Of a DNA stretch of 25,511 bases, positions 10,432 through 18,661 are shown piece after piece (positions within the stretch are counted from its first letter, which is position 1; every line of letters begins with the position of its first letter). Under the pieces are notes generated by a model, which saw only the letters and a program-made list of their open reading frames with translations, searched no databases and was not told where the DNA came from. A program made the position numbers and the translations under genes. Origin of the DNA: Phaeoceros laevis (taxonomy: Eukaryota; Anthocerotophyta; Anthocerotopsida; Notothyladales); contig JBNGIQ010007066.1 of the NCBI GenBank assembly GCA_049999765.1, positions 1 through 25,511 of the forward strand, written 5' to 3'.

Positions 10432-10647
10432 ATTTTGTGGAAACCTTCCTCTCTTTTAGACAAGGAGGAAACATTATAAAGATCTTTGTTTGGATCCACG
10501 TCTCAAGAATTTATAATTTATTTTTAAGCAGGCAACACCAAAGCTATAAAGCCTATTTTGGTGCACTAGCTAGGCTACCCTTGTACTAAATGTTTATATG
10601 GCATGTGGTATACCAGGGCACCATAGAAACGGAAGAAAGGTTACCCT

Positions 10648-10695
10648 TTAGGGAGGAGGTACATACATCCCATATGATCCTATAATGTTGAGGCT
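10648..10695 (-). pseudogene. Displaced 3' end of RLP gene 2
   Basis: On minus this 48-bp piece begins at the target duplication (AGCC) and continues ..CAACATTATAGGATCATATGGGATGTATGTACC... It aligns with the last codons of RLP gene 3 (HYRIRYGMYVSPP, stop). A TAA at 10650-10648 matches the paralogue's stop position. Two nucleotides are missing after AGGATCA relative to gene 3, so the old frame would overrun that stop and continue to a TAG at 10586. The piece is separated from the rest of gene 2 by the whole retroelement. Confidence 0.85.
10692..10695. repeat. Target site duplication, left copy
   Basis: GGCT directly precedes the left LTR and is repeated at 19337-19340. It could be counted as 5 bp (AGGCT) because the terminal A of the LTR matches the preceding base at the left flank. 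Confidence 0.8.
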
Positions 10696-11370
10696 TGAAA
10701 ATGCTCACTGCAAGACTGCGGTTCCTGCTCAACTTTCTGGCTAGGGAAAAGCAAGGCAGAAATGCCAACACCTGGTTAGAACCCTCGGTCAGTGAGGATA
10801 AAAGTAGGAAAAGGCCAAACGACACATCTGAGTAGATGCTTGAAGAGAACAGAGTATGACCAAGGATCGCACTGTTCACGTCAGGACACGGGGCAAAGGG
10901 TCACTTCCGGTCACCACTAGGCAACAGAGCTACAGCAAAAGGGACGTCAGGACTTGCAAAGGAAGTAAATCTCAAGTGCAGATCAGTGACGACGGAGTTG
11001 CATCCACTCCTAGCCTGGTGAAGTCCTCGAGGACTCGGGCAGCGGTTAGGTGACGTCAGCAGGCTCGCATTGGCCTCCAATAAGCTCTTCTGAACTCTTG
11101 CTCAGACACAAGGGGCAAGCACTTCACCACGAAATCTCGGTCCACGCCGTAAAACACCGCCCAAGAAAAACAGGGGGAGGCCTCCATATAAGTAGCGGGG
11201 AGCCTCCCAAAACCCTAGTCGTAGCTCAATAATGCAGATCCTAGCAACGATGCTACCAAAATTGTGTGCGCTAATATCTATCCTAACTCTCCCGCCATCT
11301 CACTCATGCCGCTTTCCAGATAGTTCTCCCGCTGCGCACTATTTTGCGTTTTCAGAAAAAAGTTTTGACA
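10696..11370 (-). repeat. 3' LTR (left), 675 bp
   Basis: It begins TGAAAATGCTC and ends GTTTTGACA on plus, so both strands show TG..CA. Compared by eye with 18662-19336 it is the same length with no indel. The only difference seen is A at 11354 versus C at 19320. Confidence 0.95.
10878..11218 (+). promoter_or_regulatory. Promoter-like array in the left LTR, plus strand
   Basis: Three ACGTCAG motifs (bZIP/TGA-factor type) lie at 10878, 10944 and 11053, the last within a perfect TGACGTCA. They precede a TATA-like CATATAAG at 11185-11192 and a telo-box AAACCCTAG at 11210-11218. That order fits transcription on plus, antisense to gag-pol. The TATA-like box also reads CTTATATG on minus, so direction is not settled. 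Confidence 0.4.
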
Positions 11371-11390
11371 CCTTGGACCCCGGGGACCGC

Positions 11391-11407
11391 TACCCCAGTT
11401 CCCCTGT
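11391..11407 (-). other. Candidate polypurine tract
   Basis: On minus a purine-rich AGGGGAACTGGGG lies about 20 nt before the 3' LTR. It is not flush with the LTR as a textbook tract would be, so the exact second-strand primer is uncertain. Confidence 0.35.
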
Positions 11408-11476
11408 CATTCCTCTGTTGATCCTTCTCCCAAACGGGAGCCCTTCTGCAATTCAATTCGTAGCGGAGGCCACCCC

Positions 11477-12499
11477 TCAAAAGAAAAACCTACAGCGAAG
11501 TCGTTCCCACAAAGATGCAGCAGCCACTCCCTGCCCACTGGAGCTGTCGCTGGGCTTTTCCACAGACAAGGTCACCTCTCTGGTGCATCCTGGTTCATCA
11601 GATGCAAATTCATCTTCCTCGATCCCCCCGCTTCCTCCAATTCTTATTGTGCAAGAAGAACAAATTGGGCGGTGGTATGCAATCTCAACTGGAGAGACCA
11701 AGCTAGTGGGCACCCGGCTTGGAACACACCCCACATAACCGGCCTCTGGCACACCTCGGCCCGTCCTCAATTGCTGGCTAACAGTTTCCCAGCAGCTCCT
11801 TTCGGCAGCCCCCCAGCTGAGCTCATTCCTCTTGATGCATATCAGTAGGGGCCACAAGACCCGTGGCCATCCAGTGACGTACTTGTGCCTGTGCCCCTCC
11901 TTGGCGTTGTTGATCCATGCCTTCAGCTCAATTACAATCTCTGGCCTGACTTCATTCAGGTTCTCTCGGCAAAAGTACAGCCCTCCTTCGATATGGTGCA
12001 TGAAAAGATGGCAGTCCAACTTGCGGAACGCCCCCTCACAAAAAGTAGTCCAACTCCACGCAGGCTTAGCCATTAGCTCAAAGAGGTCAAGAGCACATAA
12101 AGGGTATTGCTCAATCGGACATACTTGATGATGCTTCTCCACAAATCTCAGGAATGTCTCGAGCTGCTTGTGGTTTGCAGGCCACTCGGGCTTCCACTCT
12201 TGATACACAGGTGCACACAACTTGCTCTCCCACTTGCTGCTTGGTGACGCTCCTGGCAGCAATGACAAGGCTTGCATTCTCTCGACCACCGGGTCACCCA
12301 TGAGTGCGCGGACTCTTCTCTCAGCTGATTCGCTCATTGTCACACTCCTCCGAGGAAGCCCTCCCGTACGATGAAGTCTCGGCCATCTTGTAGTCCATCC
12401 CGTGTACCTTACGCTGCCCCCTTCTCTAACGGCCCCTTGAAACCCGCCAAGGCTCCAAAATTCATCAATGCACCTGCTGGCTGCGGCGGGTTCCGACCG
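11477..12499 (-). CDS. Unrecognised ORF following pol in the same frame
   Basis: The 340 codons after the pol TGA (12502-12500) contain no stop until TGA at 11479-11477, all in the pol frame. The first in-frame ATG is at 12337 and would give 286 aa. The protein is rich in Trp, Cys and charged residues (for example WKPEWPANHKQLETFLRFVE and YVTGWPRVLWPLL). I do not recognise a family. There is no signal peptide or clear membrane segment, so it is not an obvious envelope despite its position. It may be made by readthrough of the leaky TGA-CGG stop, or from its own ATG on a subgenomic or spliced RNA. The C-terminal Ser/Gly-rich part looks disordered. An open frame this long is unlikely by chance. 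Confidence 0.6.
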   Translation of the reverse strand, partial: RSEPAAASRCIDEFWSLGGFQGAVREGGSVRYTGWTTRWPRLHRTGGLPRRSVTMSESAERRVRALMGDPVVERMQALSLLPGASPSSKWESKLCAPVYQEWKPEWPANHKQLETFLRFVEKHHQVCPIEQYPLCALDLFELMAKPAWSWTTFCEGAFRKLDCHLFMHHIEGGLYFCRENLNEVRPEIVIELKAWINNAKEGHRHKYVTGWPRVLWPLLICIKRNELSWGAAERSCWETVSQQLRTGRGVPEAGYVGCVPSRVPTSLVSPVEIAYHRPICSSCTIRIGGSGGIEEDEFASDEPGCTREVTLSVEKPSDSSSGQGVAAASLWERLRCRFFF

Positions 12500-15400
12500 T
12501 CATGCATAAAACCTTTTTAAGTAAACCGCGTTCACACGCGGTTGCTGCTCCAAAGTGCCTGCATCCAAAATTGTTGCACTGCCGTTCTCGTGCAATGTGT
12601 TGAGCACAAATGGCCCCTCCCAGCAGGGCAAGAACTTAGCACCCGCCTCTTTTTTCTTATACCTCCTGACATTCAATTTCAGGACCAGATCCCCTTCTTG
12701 CAGGTCACACCCTTGCCGTGCTGCATCAAAGGCGCTTTTCCTTTTGCTCTGGACTTCTGCGAGAACTCCCATGGCTGTATTCCTCATTTCACCTAAGTGT
12801 TCCAAACTCATGATCCGTTCTGCTTGCACACTATCAGGGGCCAAGTTGTCGGTACACCCACTGGCCGCCATGCTCTCCTCCACCAAACGAAACTCAAGAG
12901 CAGCCTCTTCTACGTGAGAGAGCAGCCTGCACTCCGTCCCATAAACCAGGTTGAAGGGAGAAAAACCCATACAGGTTTTGTATCGGATCCTAAATGCCCA
13001 CAGTGCTCCGGACAAATGCAAATCCCACTCGCCTCCAAATGTATATGTCAGCTTGGCAATGAACAACTTCAGGCTGTCATTTCCCTTCTCGGCGAGGCCA
13101 TTTGTCTGTGGGTGGTATGGAGTGGCAAACCTGTGCTGAACAACATACAGAGCATTAATCTCCTTCACTACATCATTACAAAATTCAGTGCCCTGGTCAG
13201 AGACCAGGGTATGAGGTACCCCGAACCTGGCAAAGACCTCATCGAACAAGAACCTTGCTGTTTGAGCTCCAGTGAGCAAAGGAACAGCTGCTGCTTCGAC
13301 CCAACGAGTGAAATAGTCGGACGCCACCATGATATACCGATTTCCCCTGGCAGTCACTGGCAGTGGCCCCATACAGTCGATGCCCCATTTCCCAAAGGGT
13401 TTAGTTGGGGTGATTGGATGTAGCTCTCCATGCTTCAAGGACACCTTTGCAAAGCGTTGGCATTCTTCACACTGCATACAGTATGCCCGACAGTCTTTGA
13501 ACATAGATGGCCAGAAATATCCCACCCTTAAGAGCTTTTGACTGGTAGTCTTGGAGTCATAGTGTCCACCCCCACAGTATGATGCATGAGCTTCATACAA
13601 CATTCTTGGGATGTCATTGCCATGTATGCATTTCCTCAAAATCTTGTCAGCCCCTTGCTTGTACAACACTCCGTCAATCACTGTGAAGGGGGTACACTTC
13701 ACCCTGAACCTCCGGATTTCCTCCCTACTCCAGTCCGCGGGAAATCTGTTCTCCAACAGAGCATCCCTGACTTGCTGGTAAAAACTTCCGGGATCTTCAA
13801 TCTGAACGACTCCTACGCAGGCCTCTACCTCTCCTTGAACAAAGCTGATGATGTCCGCCTCTGGTGCCTCGGCGAGAGCCTGTTTTTCAGCATCGTCCTG
13901 TTCCTTACCTATATCCTCCCCTTCGCACAGGGCCTCCGTGGCCAAGGCATCAGCTTCGACATTGTGGAAGCGTCTGATATGCTTCATCGCCACATGCTTG
14001 ATACCCTCTAGGAGGGTCAACACCTGCTCCAGCAAGGGTTGCAGATTTCGTACCCGACACGCAAAGATACCCTTTACCTGCTCTACTACCAGCCTGCTGT
14101 CACCCAGCACCCAAAGGTGGGTGATCCTTTCATCCAGTTTCGCCGCTTCCAGGCCCATAATCAGGGCCCTATACTCGGCCTCGTTGGAGGTGCATGCCCT
14201 CACAAATTGCTTTCCTTGAAATTGGACAGTTCCTCCCTCGTCTTTAAGCAAACATGCGATGCCTGCAACCCTCTTGCGGTTTCGTGTTGCTTCGTCAAAA
14301 TGCAAGGTCCACGGCTTGATATTTGGGGAGAACTCCTCTGGATATGCGACGCACTTTTTGCTGACCTCCCCCTTCTTCTCCTTGGTGCCCTTTACCCCTT
14401 TCTTCCTGCTGCCCTTTTCAGCAACGACAGCTCCCGGAACCTCATCCGCACACACCTTGTCCATCTCGGACTGCAGCACAGCCTCCTCGTTCTCCGTGAG
14501 CACAGTGTCACTTGCCTCTGCAACAGCACTTAGGGCCAGGCCCTCTTCCATTCTCATGAATGTTACAGCCTTGATCTCCACATCAAACTCGAACATAGAC
14601 AGGATGGTTAACCACTTGGCTAACCGTCCCCGCGGGTTAGGCACATTCATAACAAACCTCAGGCCATGGATCCTTGACAGCACAGTGAACTTCCGGTTAT
14701 GCAGGTAGTGTCCTAGCTTCTCTATGCCGAAAATCAATGCTGCTGTATGCTTCTCAACTTCCGCATACCTTGTTTCACAATCTTTAATCATTCTGCTGCA
14801 GAAGTACACTGGGTGCAACAACCCTGATCCCTTGTCCTTTTGGTACAAGTCAGCAACAAACGACTTTTCTGTCACATCAACAGACAAAAAGAAGTCACTT
14901 TCCCAATCCGGTGGTTTGATAATTGACGCGCTCACCATGGCCTCCTTCAACATCTCGAAAGCTGCATGGCACTCCTGTGTCCACTTGAAATTGTGTCCCT
15001 TTTTGGTCAGCTGATAGATGGGGGCTGCCATCTCCGTGAAAGAAGGAATGGCCCTCCGATAGTACCCAACCGCCGTGACAAAGCTCCGGGCATCCGTAAG
15101 ATCAGCTGGCACAGGCCTTGCTTTAATCTTTTCAATCTTGCAAGGCTCTATAGCAATTCCTCGACGGCTAATCAAGTGCCCTAGCATCACACCGCCTCTC
15201 ACACCGAAAATGCACTTTTCCGGGTTGAGTGACAGCAGATACTTGCTCATCCTGACGAAGCATGCTCTTAAATCTCCCACATGGCAGCTCCGCCTCCCGT
15301 AGATACAGAAATCATCAAAGAAGACCCGTAGACACTTCCCAATCAGTGGCCCAAAGGCAAAGTCCATGGTTTCCTGGAATTCCCCAGGGCCATTCTTGAG

Positions 15401-15940
15401 GCCGAAACTGAGCACTCGGAAAGCAAAGTAGCCCCAGGGTGTCATAAAAGTGGTTTTCAGTTGGTCCTCTTCAGCCAGTCTGATCTGGTGATACCCGGCG
15501 TACCCGTCACACAAGCTTATGACCTCAGCCCCTGCAACCATGTCCAAGATGTCATGAATGATGGGTATGGGGTACTGGTTCTTCACCGTGGCCTCATTCA
15601 AACGCCTGTAGTCAATGCACATTCTCAGTTTCCCATTTTTCTTCATTGTAATCACCAAAGGAGACAACCACTCAGAGTACTTCACAGGAAAAATCAAGTT
15701 TGCTTCCAAAAGTGCCATGACTTCTCCCTTAATTTGTTGCACATGTGCCGGCTTCAGCCTTCGAACCTTCTGGGCCACCGGCTTGACTCCTTCCTTCATC
15801 TTGATGTGATGCTCCGTAATGTTGGTCTGAACCAGTTCTTGATGGCAAGTCACGAACAAATGCTGGAACTCCGAGAAGAGCTTCTTCAAGTCGGCTTCCT
15901 CCTCCTCAGTTGTGTCACTGGCAATCACTGCAGTTTTCAT
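12500..15940 (-). CDS. pol: Pol polyprotein: RT, RNase H, archaeal-type RNase H, integrase
   Basis: Copies element RNA into DNA and integrates it. From ATG 15940 it is 1,146 aa. RT spans about 70-260, with catalytic D145 (LCDG) and FFDD at 207-210. The Ty3-type RNase H follows at about 345-435 and keeps D355, but has SRIH where TDH is expected near 423. A Lys-rich linker (about 500-530) leads to an archaeal-type RNase H (about 543-670) with D549, E589, D614 and D664 all present. The integrase zinc region holds H785, H793, C821 and C824. The integrase core has D855, D915 and E951, spaced D-35-E. The C-terminus is a typical basic tail ending VYLKRFYA. The frame is open above the ATG to 16009, so the true N-terminus may be made by cleavage from gag-pol. 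The stop is TGA followed by CGG. Confidence 0.94.
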   Translation of the reverse strand: MKTAVIASDTTEEEEADLKKLFSEFQHLFVTCHQELVQTNITEHHIKMKEGVKPVAQKVRRLKPAHVQQIKGEVMALLEANLIFPVKYSEWLSPLVITMKKNGKLRMCIDYRRLNEATVKNQYPIPIIHDILDMVAGAEVISLCDGYAGYHQIRLAEEDQLKTTFMTPWGYFAFRVLSFGLKNGPGEFQETMDFAFGPLIGKCLRVFFDDFCIYGRRSCHVGDLRACFVRMSKYLLSLNPEKCIFGVRGGVMLGHLISRRGIAIEPCKIEKIKARPVPADLTDARSFVTAVGYYRRAIPSFTEMAAPIYQLTKKGHNFKWTQECHAAFEMLKEAMVSASIIKPPDWESDFFLSVDVTEKSFVADLYQKDKGSGLLHPVYFCSRMIKDCETRYAEVEKHTAALIFGIEKLGHYLHNRKFTVLSRIHGLRFVMNVPNPRGRLAKWLTILSMFEFDVEIKAVTFMRMEEGLALSAVAEASDTVLTENEEAVLQSEMDKVCADEVPGAVVAEKGSRKKGVKGTKEKKGEVSKKCVAYPEEFSPNIKPWTLHFDEATRNRKRVAGIACLLKDEGGTVQFQGKQFVRACTSNEAEYRALIMGLEAAKLDERITHLWVLGDSRLVVEQVKGIFACRVRNLQPLLEQVLTLLEGIKHVAMKHIRRFHNVEADALATEALCEGEDIGKEQDDAEKQALAEAPEADIISFVQGEVEACVGVVQIEDPGSFYQQVRDALLENRFPADWSREEIRRFRVKCTPFTVIDGVLYKQGADKILRKCIHGNDIPRMLYEAHASYCGGGHYDSKTTSQKLLRVGYFWPSMFKDCRAYCMQCEECQRFAKVSLKHGELHPITPTKPFGKWGIDCMGPLPVTARGNRYIMVASDYFTRWVEAAAVPLLTGAQTARFLFDEVFARFGVPHTLVSDQGTEFCNDVVKEINALYVVQHRFATPYHPQTNGLAEKGNDSLKLFIAKLTYTFGGEWDLHLSGALWAFRIRYKTCMGFSPFNLVYGTECRLLSHVEEAALEFRLVEESMAASGCTDNLAPDSVQAERIMSLEHLGEMRNTAMGVLAEVQSKRKSAFDAARQGCDLQEGDLVLKLNVRRYKKKEAGAKFLPCWEGPFVLNTLHENGSATILDAGTLEQQPRVNAVYLKRFYA

Positions 15941-16342
15941 GCGCCCGTGGCCAGCATCAAATTCAATTTTTCTAGTGGGAGCGCTCTCACTGAACAGGTT
16001 CTCAACAGGTTATGCAGCACGCTGATTGAAAACACGTGCGGCGCCTCCCTCATTGGTGTTCCCCTCTTGTGGATCCTCCGCCCTAATGCAGAACACTGCC
16101 TGTTCATCGGCATCCTCATCAGTGTCGCTGGAGTCCGACGCACTGCTGGATGAGCTGTCATCCGAAACCTCCTCCAGGTCACTGTCAGTATCCGACTGGA
16201 GGCTCCGGGCTCCCCACACTGCCATCTCCTCAGCCGTGAGTGGCATCTCACTGTTTGTGTGCAATGGGACAGTAATTCTGTGCTGTGAAGGGCCAATGGT
16301 GAGGGTGCCTACATCCCAATCATGCAGGCTCCGGACAAGCCT
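15941..16342 (-). other. Protease-RT junction, broken in this copy
   Basis: In the pol frame this stretch reads as a typical protease-to-RT connector: HDWDVGTLTIGPSQ, then an acidic Ser/Asp tract (DTDSDLEEVSDDSSSSSASD), then FDAGHGR before the pol ATG. Two interruptions are seen. Gag ends in frame at 16320, one nucleotide out of register with the connector that continues at about 16330-16340. A TAA at 16012-16010 cuts the pol frame. The first could be a 1-nt indel or a programmed +1 shift. The TAA looks like a plain mutation. Confidence 0.7.
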
Positions 16343-18464
16343 CTAGCCAAGGCTGCCCTAAAAGGGCAGGATAGCCTTGCTTCTGCAAGCGTAAAATAGT
16401 GAAGTCTGTGAGGACACTCACTCCACCTACAGCCACTGGGACTCCTTCTACCCTCCCCATTACATGCAACCTTTCAGTGCATGGGCCAACAAACGTAGTG
16501 GTGCACTTCTTGACATTCCTCCTTCTGATTCCGAGAGGCCCCAGCATTTCTTCGTTCAACACGTTGGTGGAAGAGCCTCCATCAACGACGCATCCTAGCA
16601 CCACCTGTCCGTGGATCTTAGCTGTCAAGGTAGGTTGTGACCTTTTCCTCCTCACAATGTTCACTACTCCGACAGTCTGCACCTCTTCTTCCTTCTTCTT
16701 TTTGCCTTTCGCAGCGCCCTTGGGCTTCTTCTCACGGATTGAAAGTGCAACTGCAAGCTCCCTCCTGCAAGATGGCGCCACTGCACATAATTGAGCAAAA
16801 GTCATGTCGACCTTTCTGGCTCCCATGTCCGCTGCTGCAGAGTACTGGGCTGCGCCCACAGAGATTGGTGCTGTCAAATTGTCTCTCTTTCGTCGTGCTT
16901 TCTTAGGCTTTGCCCCATCCACCACAGCCCTAGTTTGTGTCTCAATCTTGGCGTCCATCATCACAATGTCGGGCATGGTGTCTTCAGGCCGTGGCTTCTG
17001 CTTTTCGGATGCCGTATCAGCAGTTTCTGCTGCCTCTTCATCACGAGGGTGCTTCACCGTATGAATGAAAGCCTCCTGCTCCTCGTTTGAGATGCGGTTG
17101 ACTTGGGTTGCGATTGCTTCCTGGTTCCGTTCCCTCAACGCTTTCAATTCCGCAGCGATTTCTTCCCTGTCCCTTTTCATGTCAGCTTTCATTTTCTCAA
17201 CTTCCGACAATGTGGCCGCAGCCACTTCAACTCCATGTCTCGACTTCCCGGCTTCTGCAGCGTGCAGCTCCGAGGGGTCATATTTGCCTCTTCCTCCTGA
17301 TGCATCGCTCCTTGAGCTGCTAGATTTGGAGGGCATGGCACAAGCCCGCTGTGCTGCCTGACACCTCGACGGGGTGTGCCCTGGCTGGTCGCACAAGTTG
17401 CAAACAATGCAGGGGCATACCCAGGTGTTGTGCCCTTCACTATCGCAGATGCCACAATTCCTTCGCTGATTGTTTCCTTGGTAGCTCCCCCGCCCTTGCT
17501 GTTGACGCATATAGTTGCAATACTCCTTTTCTTCTTCGTGCTGTGGCCAGAGCCTGGAGTGGTCGTGCTGCGAACAAAGCAAAGGCGACTGTGGATACTC
17601 ATCCCTACCATTTGAAACTGGAGCGTCCCAGTGATTGTCGCCCCATCCCGACTTGCCAGTCCACCAACCAGGCACATTTCGACCCCGCTCCTCTTGTGCA
17701 TGCAAAATCCTTCCGGGCTCCTCACGTGTATGATACACCTTCTCTTGTTTGACAAGTGGGGGGGACCCGTGTGAGCTGCTAGCACTCGCCAACGGAGAAG
17801 GCCGCTCCTGTTTCGGACTGGAGTAAGTGTGCAAGTACGAACTTCCATTCCCTGTCACAGCATTCTGATTCGTGCTCTGGCCACTGCTCGCAACGCTGCT
17901 CTGCTCCTTGATGCTGAACTCCTCAGTATCTCCTCTCCGAATCTTATTTTTTGCCAGGACCAACTCCAAGCAGTCCGCCATCGAGATGTCTGTCATCATG
18001 ATGGGGTCGAAGTATTCCCGATGCATCCCTTCCACAAACATCCGCTTCACGGCACTCTTGACCTCATCCGATGTCATGGTCAGCAAGGCTTGGTATTTCC
18101 GAAGCCGGAAAGAAAACATGGTAATGCTTTCATTAGGATATTGTCGTGAAGCGAAAAGTTGGCCTTTGATCCTCTCTTTGTAATCCTTTGGCCCGAATCT
18201 TTCACAGAACCTTTCCACCGCCAGCTTCCAATTTTCTCGCAGGTCCGGTGCCAACTCATCGTTATACCACAGTGTCGCCTCGAAACGCAAGGATGAGCTG
18301 AACTTTTTCGCAAGCTTTTCTGGCTGGGACACACTGCGGTTATTCCAGAACTTAACAAACCTCTCTACATGCCCATCAGGATCATCATCCTTGATGGGGA
18401 TACCCTCGAATATAGGCATTGGGACAAACTGCCCGTCATTTGGCTGGTACGGTGGCCAACCCAT
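16320..18464 (-). CDS. gag: Gag with C-terminal aspartic protease
   Basis: Forms the virus-like particle and packages element RNA; the protease matures the polyprotein. From ATG 18464 it is 714 aa. The capsid-like gag domain covers about 15-175 (for example LRENWKLAVERFCERFG). A polar low-complexity stretch follows. Two CCHC zinc knuckles are complete: C337-C340-H345-C350 and C355-C358-H363-C368. A coiled-coil-like Glu/Lys segment lies around 420-460, with basic KKARRKR and GKKKK patches after it. The protease active site is VDGGSS with D628, and LLGQPWLEA near the end fits the second protease half. The leader between the primer-binding site and the ATG is about 175 nt. The reading frame ends in TGA at 16322-16320, offset from pol. 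Confidence 0.92.
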   Translation of the reverse strand: MGWPPYQPNDGQFVPMPIFEGIPIKDDDPDGHVERFVKFWNNRSVSQPEKLAKKFSSSLRFEATLWYNDELAPDLRENWKLAVERFCERFGPKDYKERIKGQLFASRQYPNESITMFSFRLRKYQALLTMTSDEVKSAVKRMFVEGMHREYFDPIMMTDISMADCLELVLAKNKIRRGDTEEFSIKEQSSVASSGQSTNQNAVTGNGSSYLHTYSSPKQERPSPLASASSSHGSPPLVKQEKVYHTREEPGRILHAQEERGRNVPGWWTGKSGWGDNHWDAPVSNGRDEYPQSPLLCSQHDHSRLWPQHEEEKEYCNYMRQQQGRGSYQGNNQRRNCGICDSEGHNTWVCPCIVCNLCDQPGHTPSRCQAAQRACAMPSKSSSSRSDASGGRGKYDPSELHAAEAGKSRHGVEVAAATLSEVEKMKADMKRDREEIAAELKALRERNQEAIATQVNRISNEEQEAFIHTVKHPRDEEAAETADTASEKQKPRPEDTMPDIVMMDAKIETQTRAVVDGAKPKKARRKRDNLTAPISVGAAQYSAAADMGARKVDMTFAQLCAVAPSCRRELAVALSIREKKPKGAAKGKKKKEEEVQTVGVVNIVRRKRSQPTLTAKIHGQVVLGCVVDGGSSTNVLNEEMLGPLGIRRRNVKKCTTTFVGPCTERLHVMGRVEGVPVAVGGVSVLTDFTILRLQKQGYPALLGQPWLEACPEPA

Positions 18465-18640
18465 GTCTCTTCTTTTCTAGTTTCCTCTTTTGAATACGTC
18501 AAACAACAACTATCTCTCACTCTGATATGTGTGCACAGCAGGACTATGATCACAACTGTTAGCACCTAGCCTACGCTTCTACAGCTAGCAGAAAGTTTAG
18601 ATTGATGCGTGCTTTGAGGGGTTTACGCACCAATCCGCAG

Positions 18641-18658
18641 TCCCCAGCGTGGCCGCCA
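18641..18658 (-). other. Primer-binding site
   Basis: Three nucleotides after the 5' LTR the minus strand reads TGGCGGCCACGCTGGGGA. It starts with TGG, complementary to a tRNA CCA end. It resembles the TGGCGCC..GGGGA sites common in Tat and Athila elements. The specific tRNA is not assigned. Confidence 0.65.
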
Positions 18659-18661
18659 AAG

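Noticed and set aside
10586-10879. Minus ORF combining LTR and RLP tail
   Set aside because: A fortuitous fusion across the left LTR edge. It shows where the displaced tail lies but is not a gene in its own right.
10856-11232. Pairs of identical small plus ORFs, also present at 18822-19198
   Set aside because: Their identity is explained by the two LTRs; there is no independent coding evidence.
11232-11738. 168-codon plus-strand ORF crossing the left LTR border
   Set aside because: It starts in the LTR and lies antisense to the ORF after pol. The right LTR copy of the same start terminates within the receptor gene, so there is no sign of a conserved product.
11477-12337. The ORF after pol as a retroviral-type envelope gene
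   Set aside because: It has the right position but no signal peptide, furin-like site or convincing membrane anchor.
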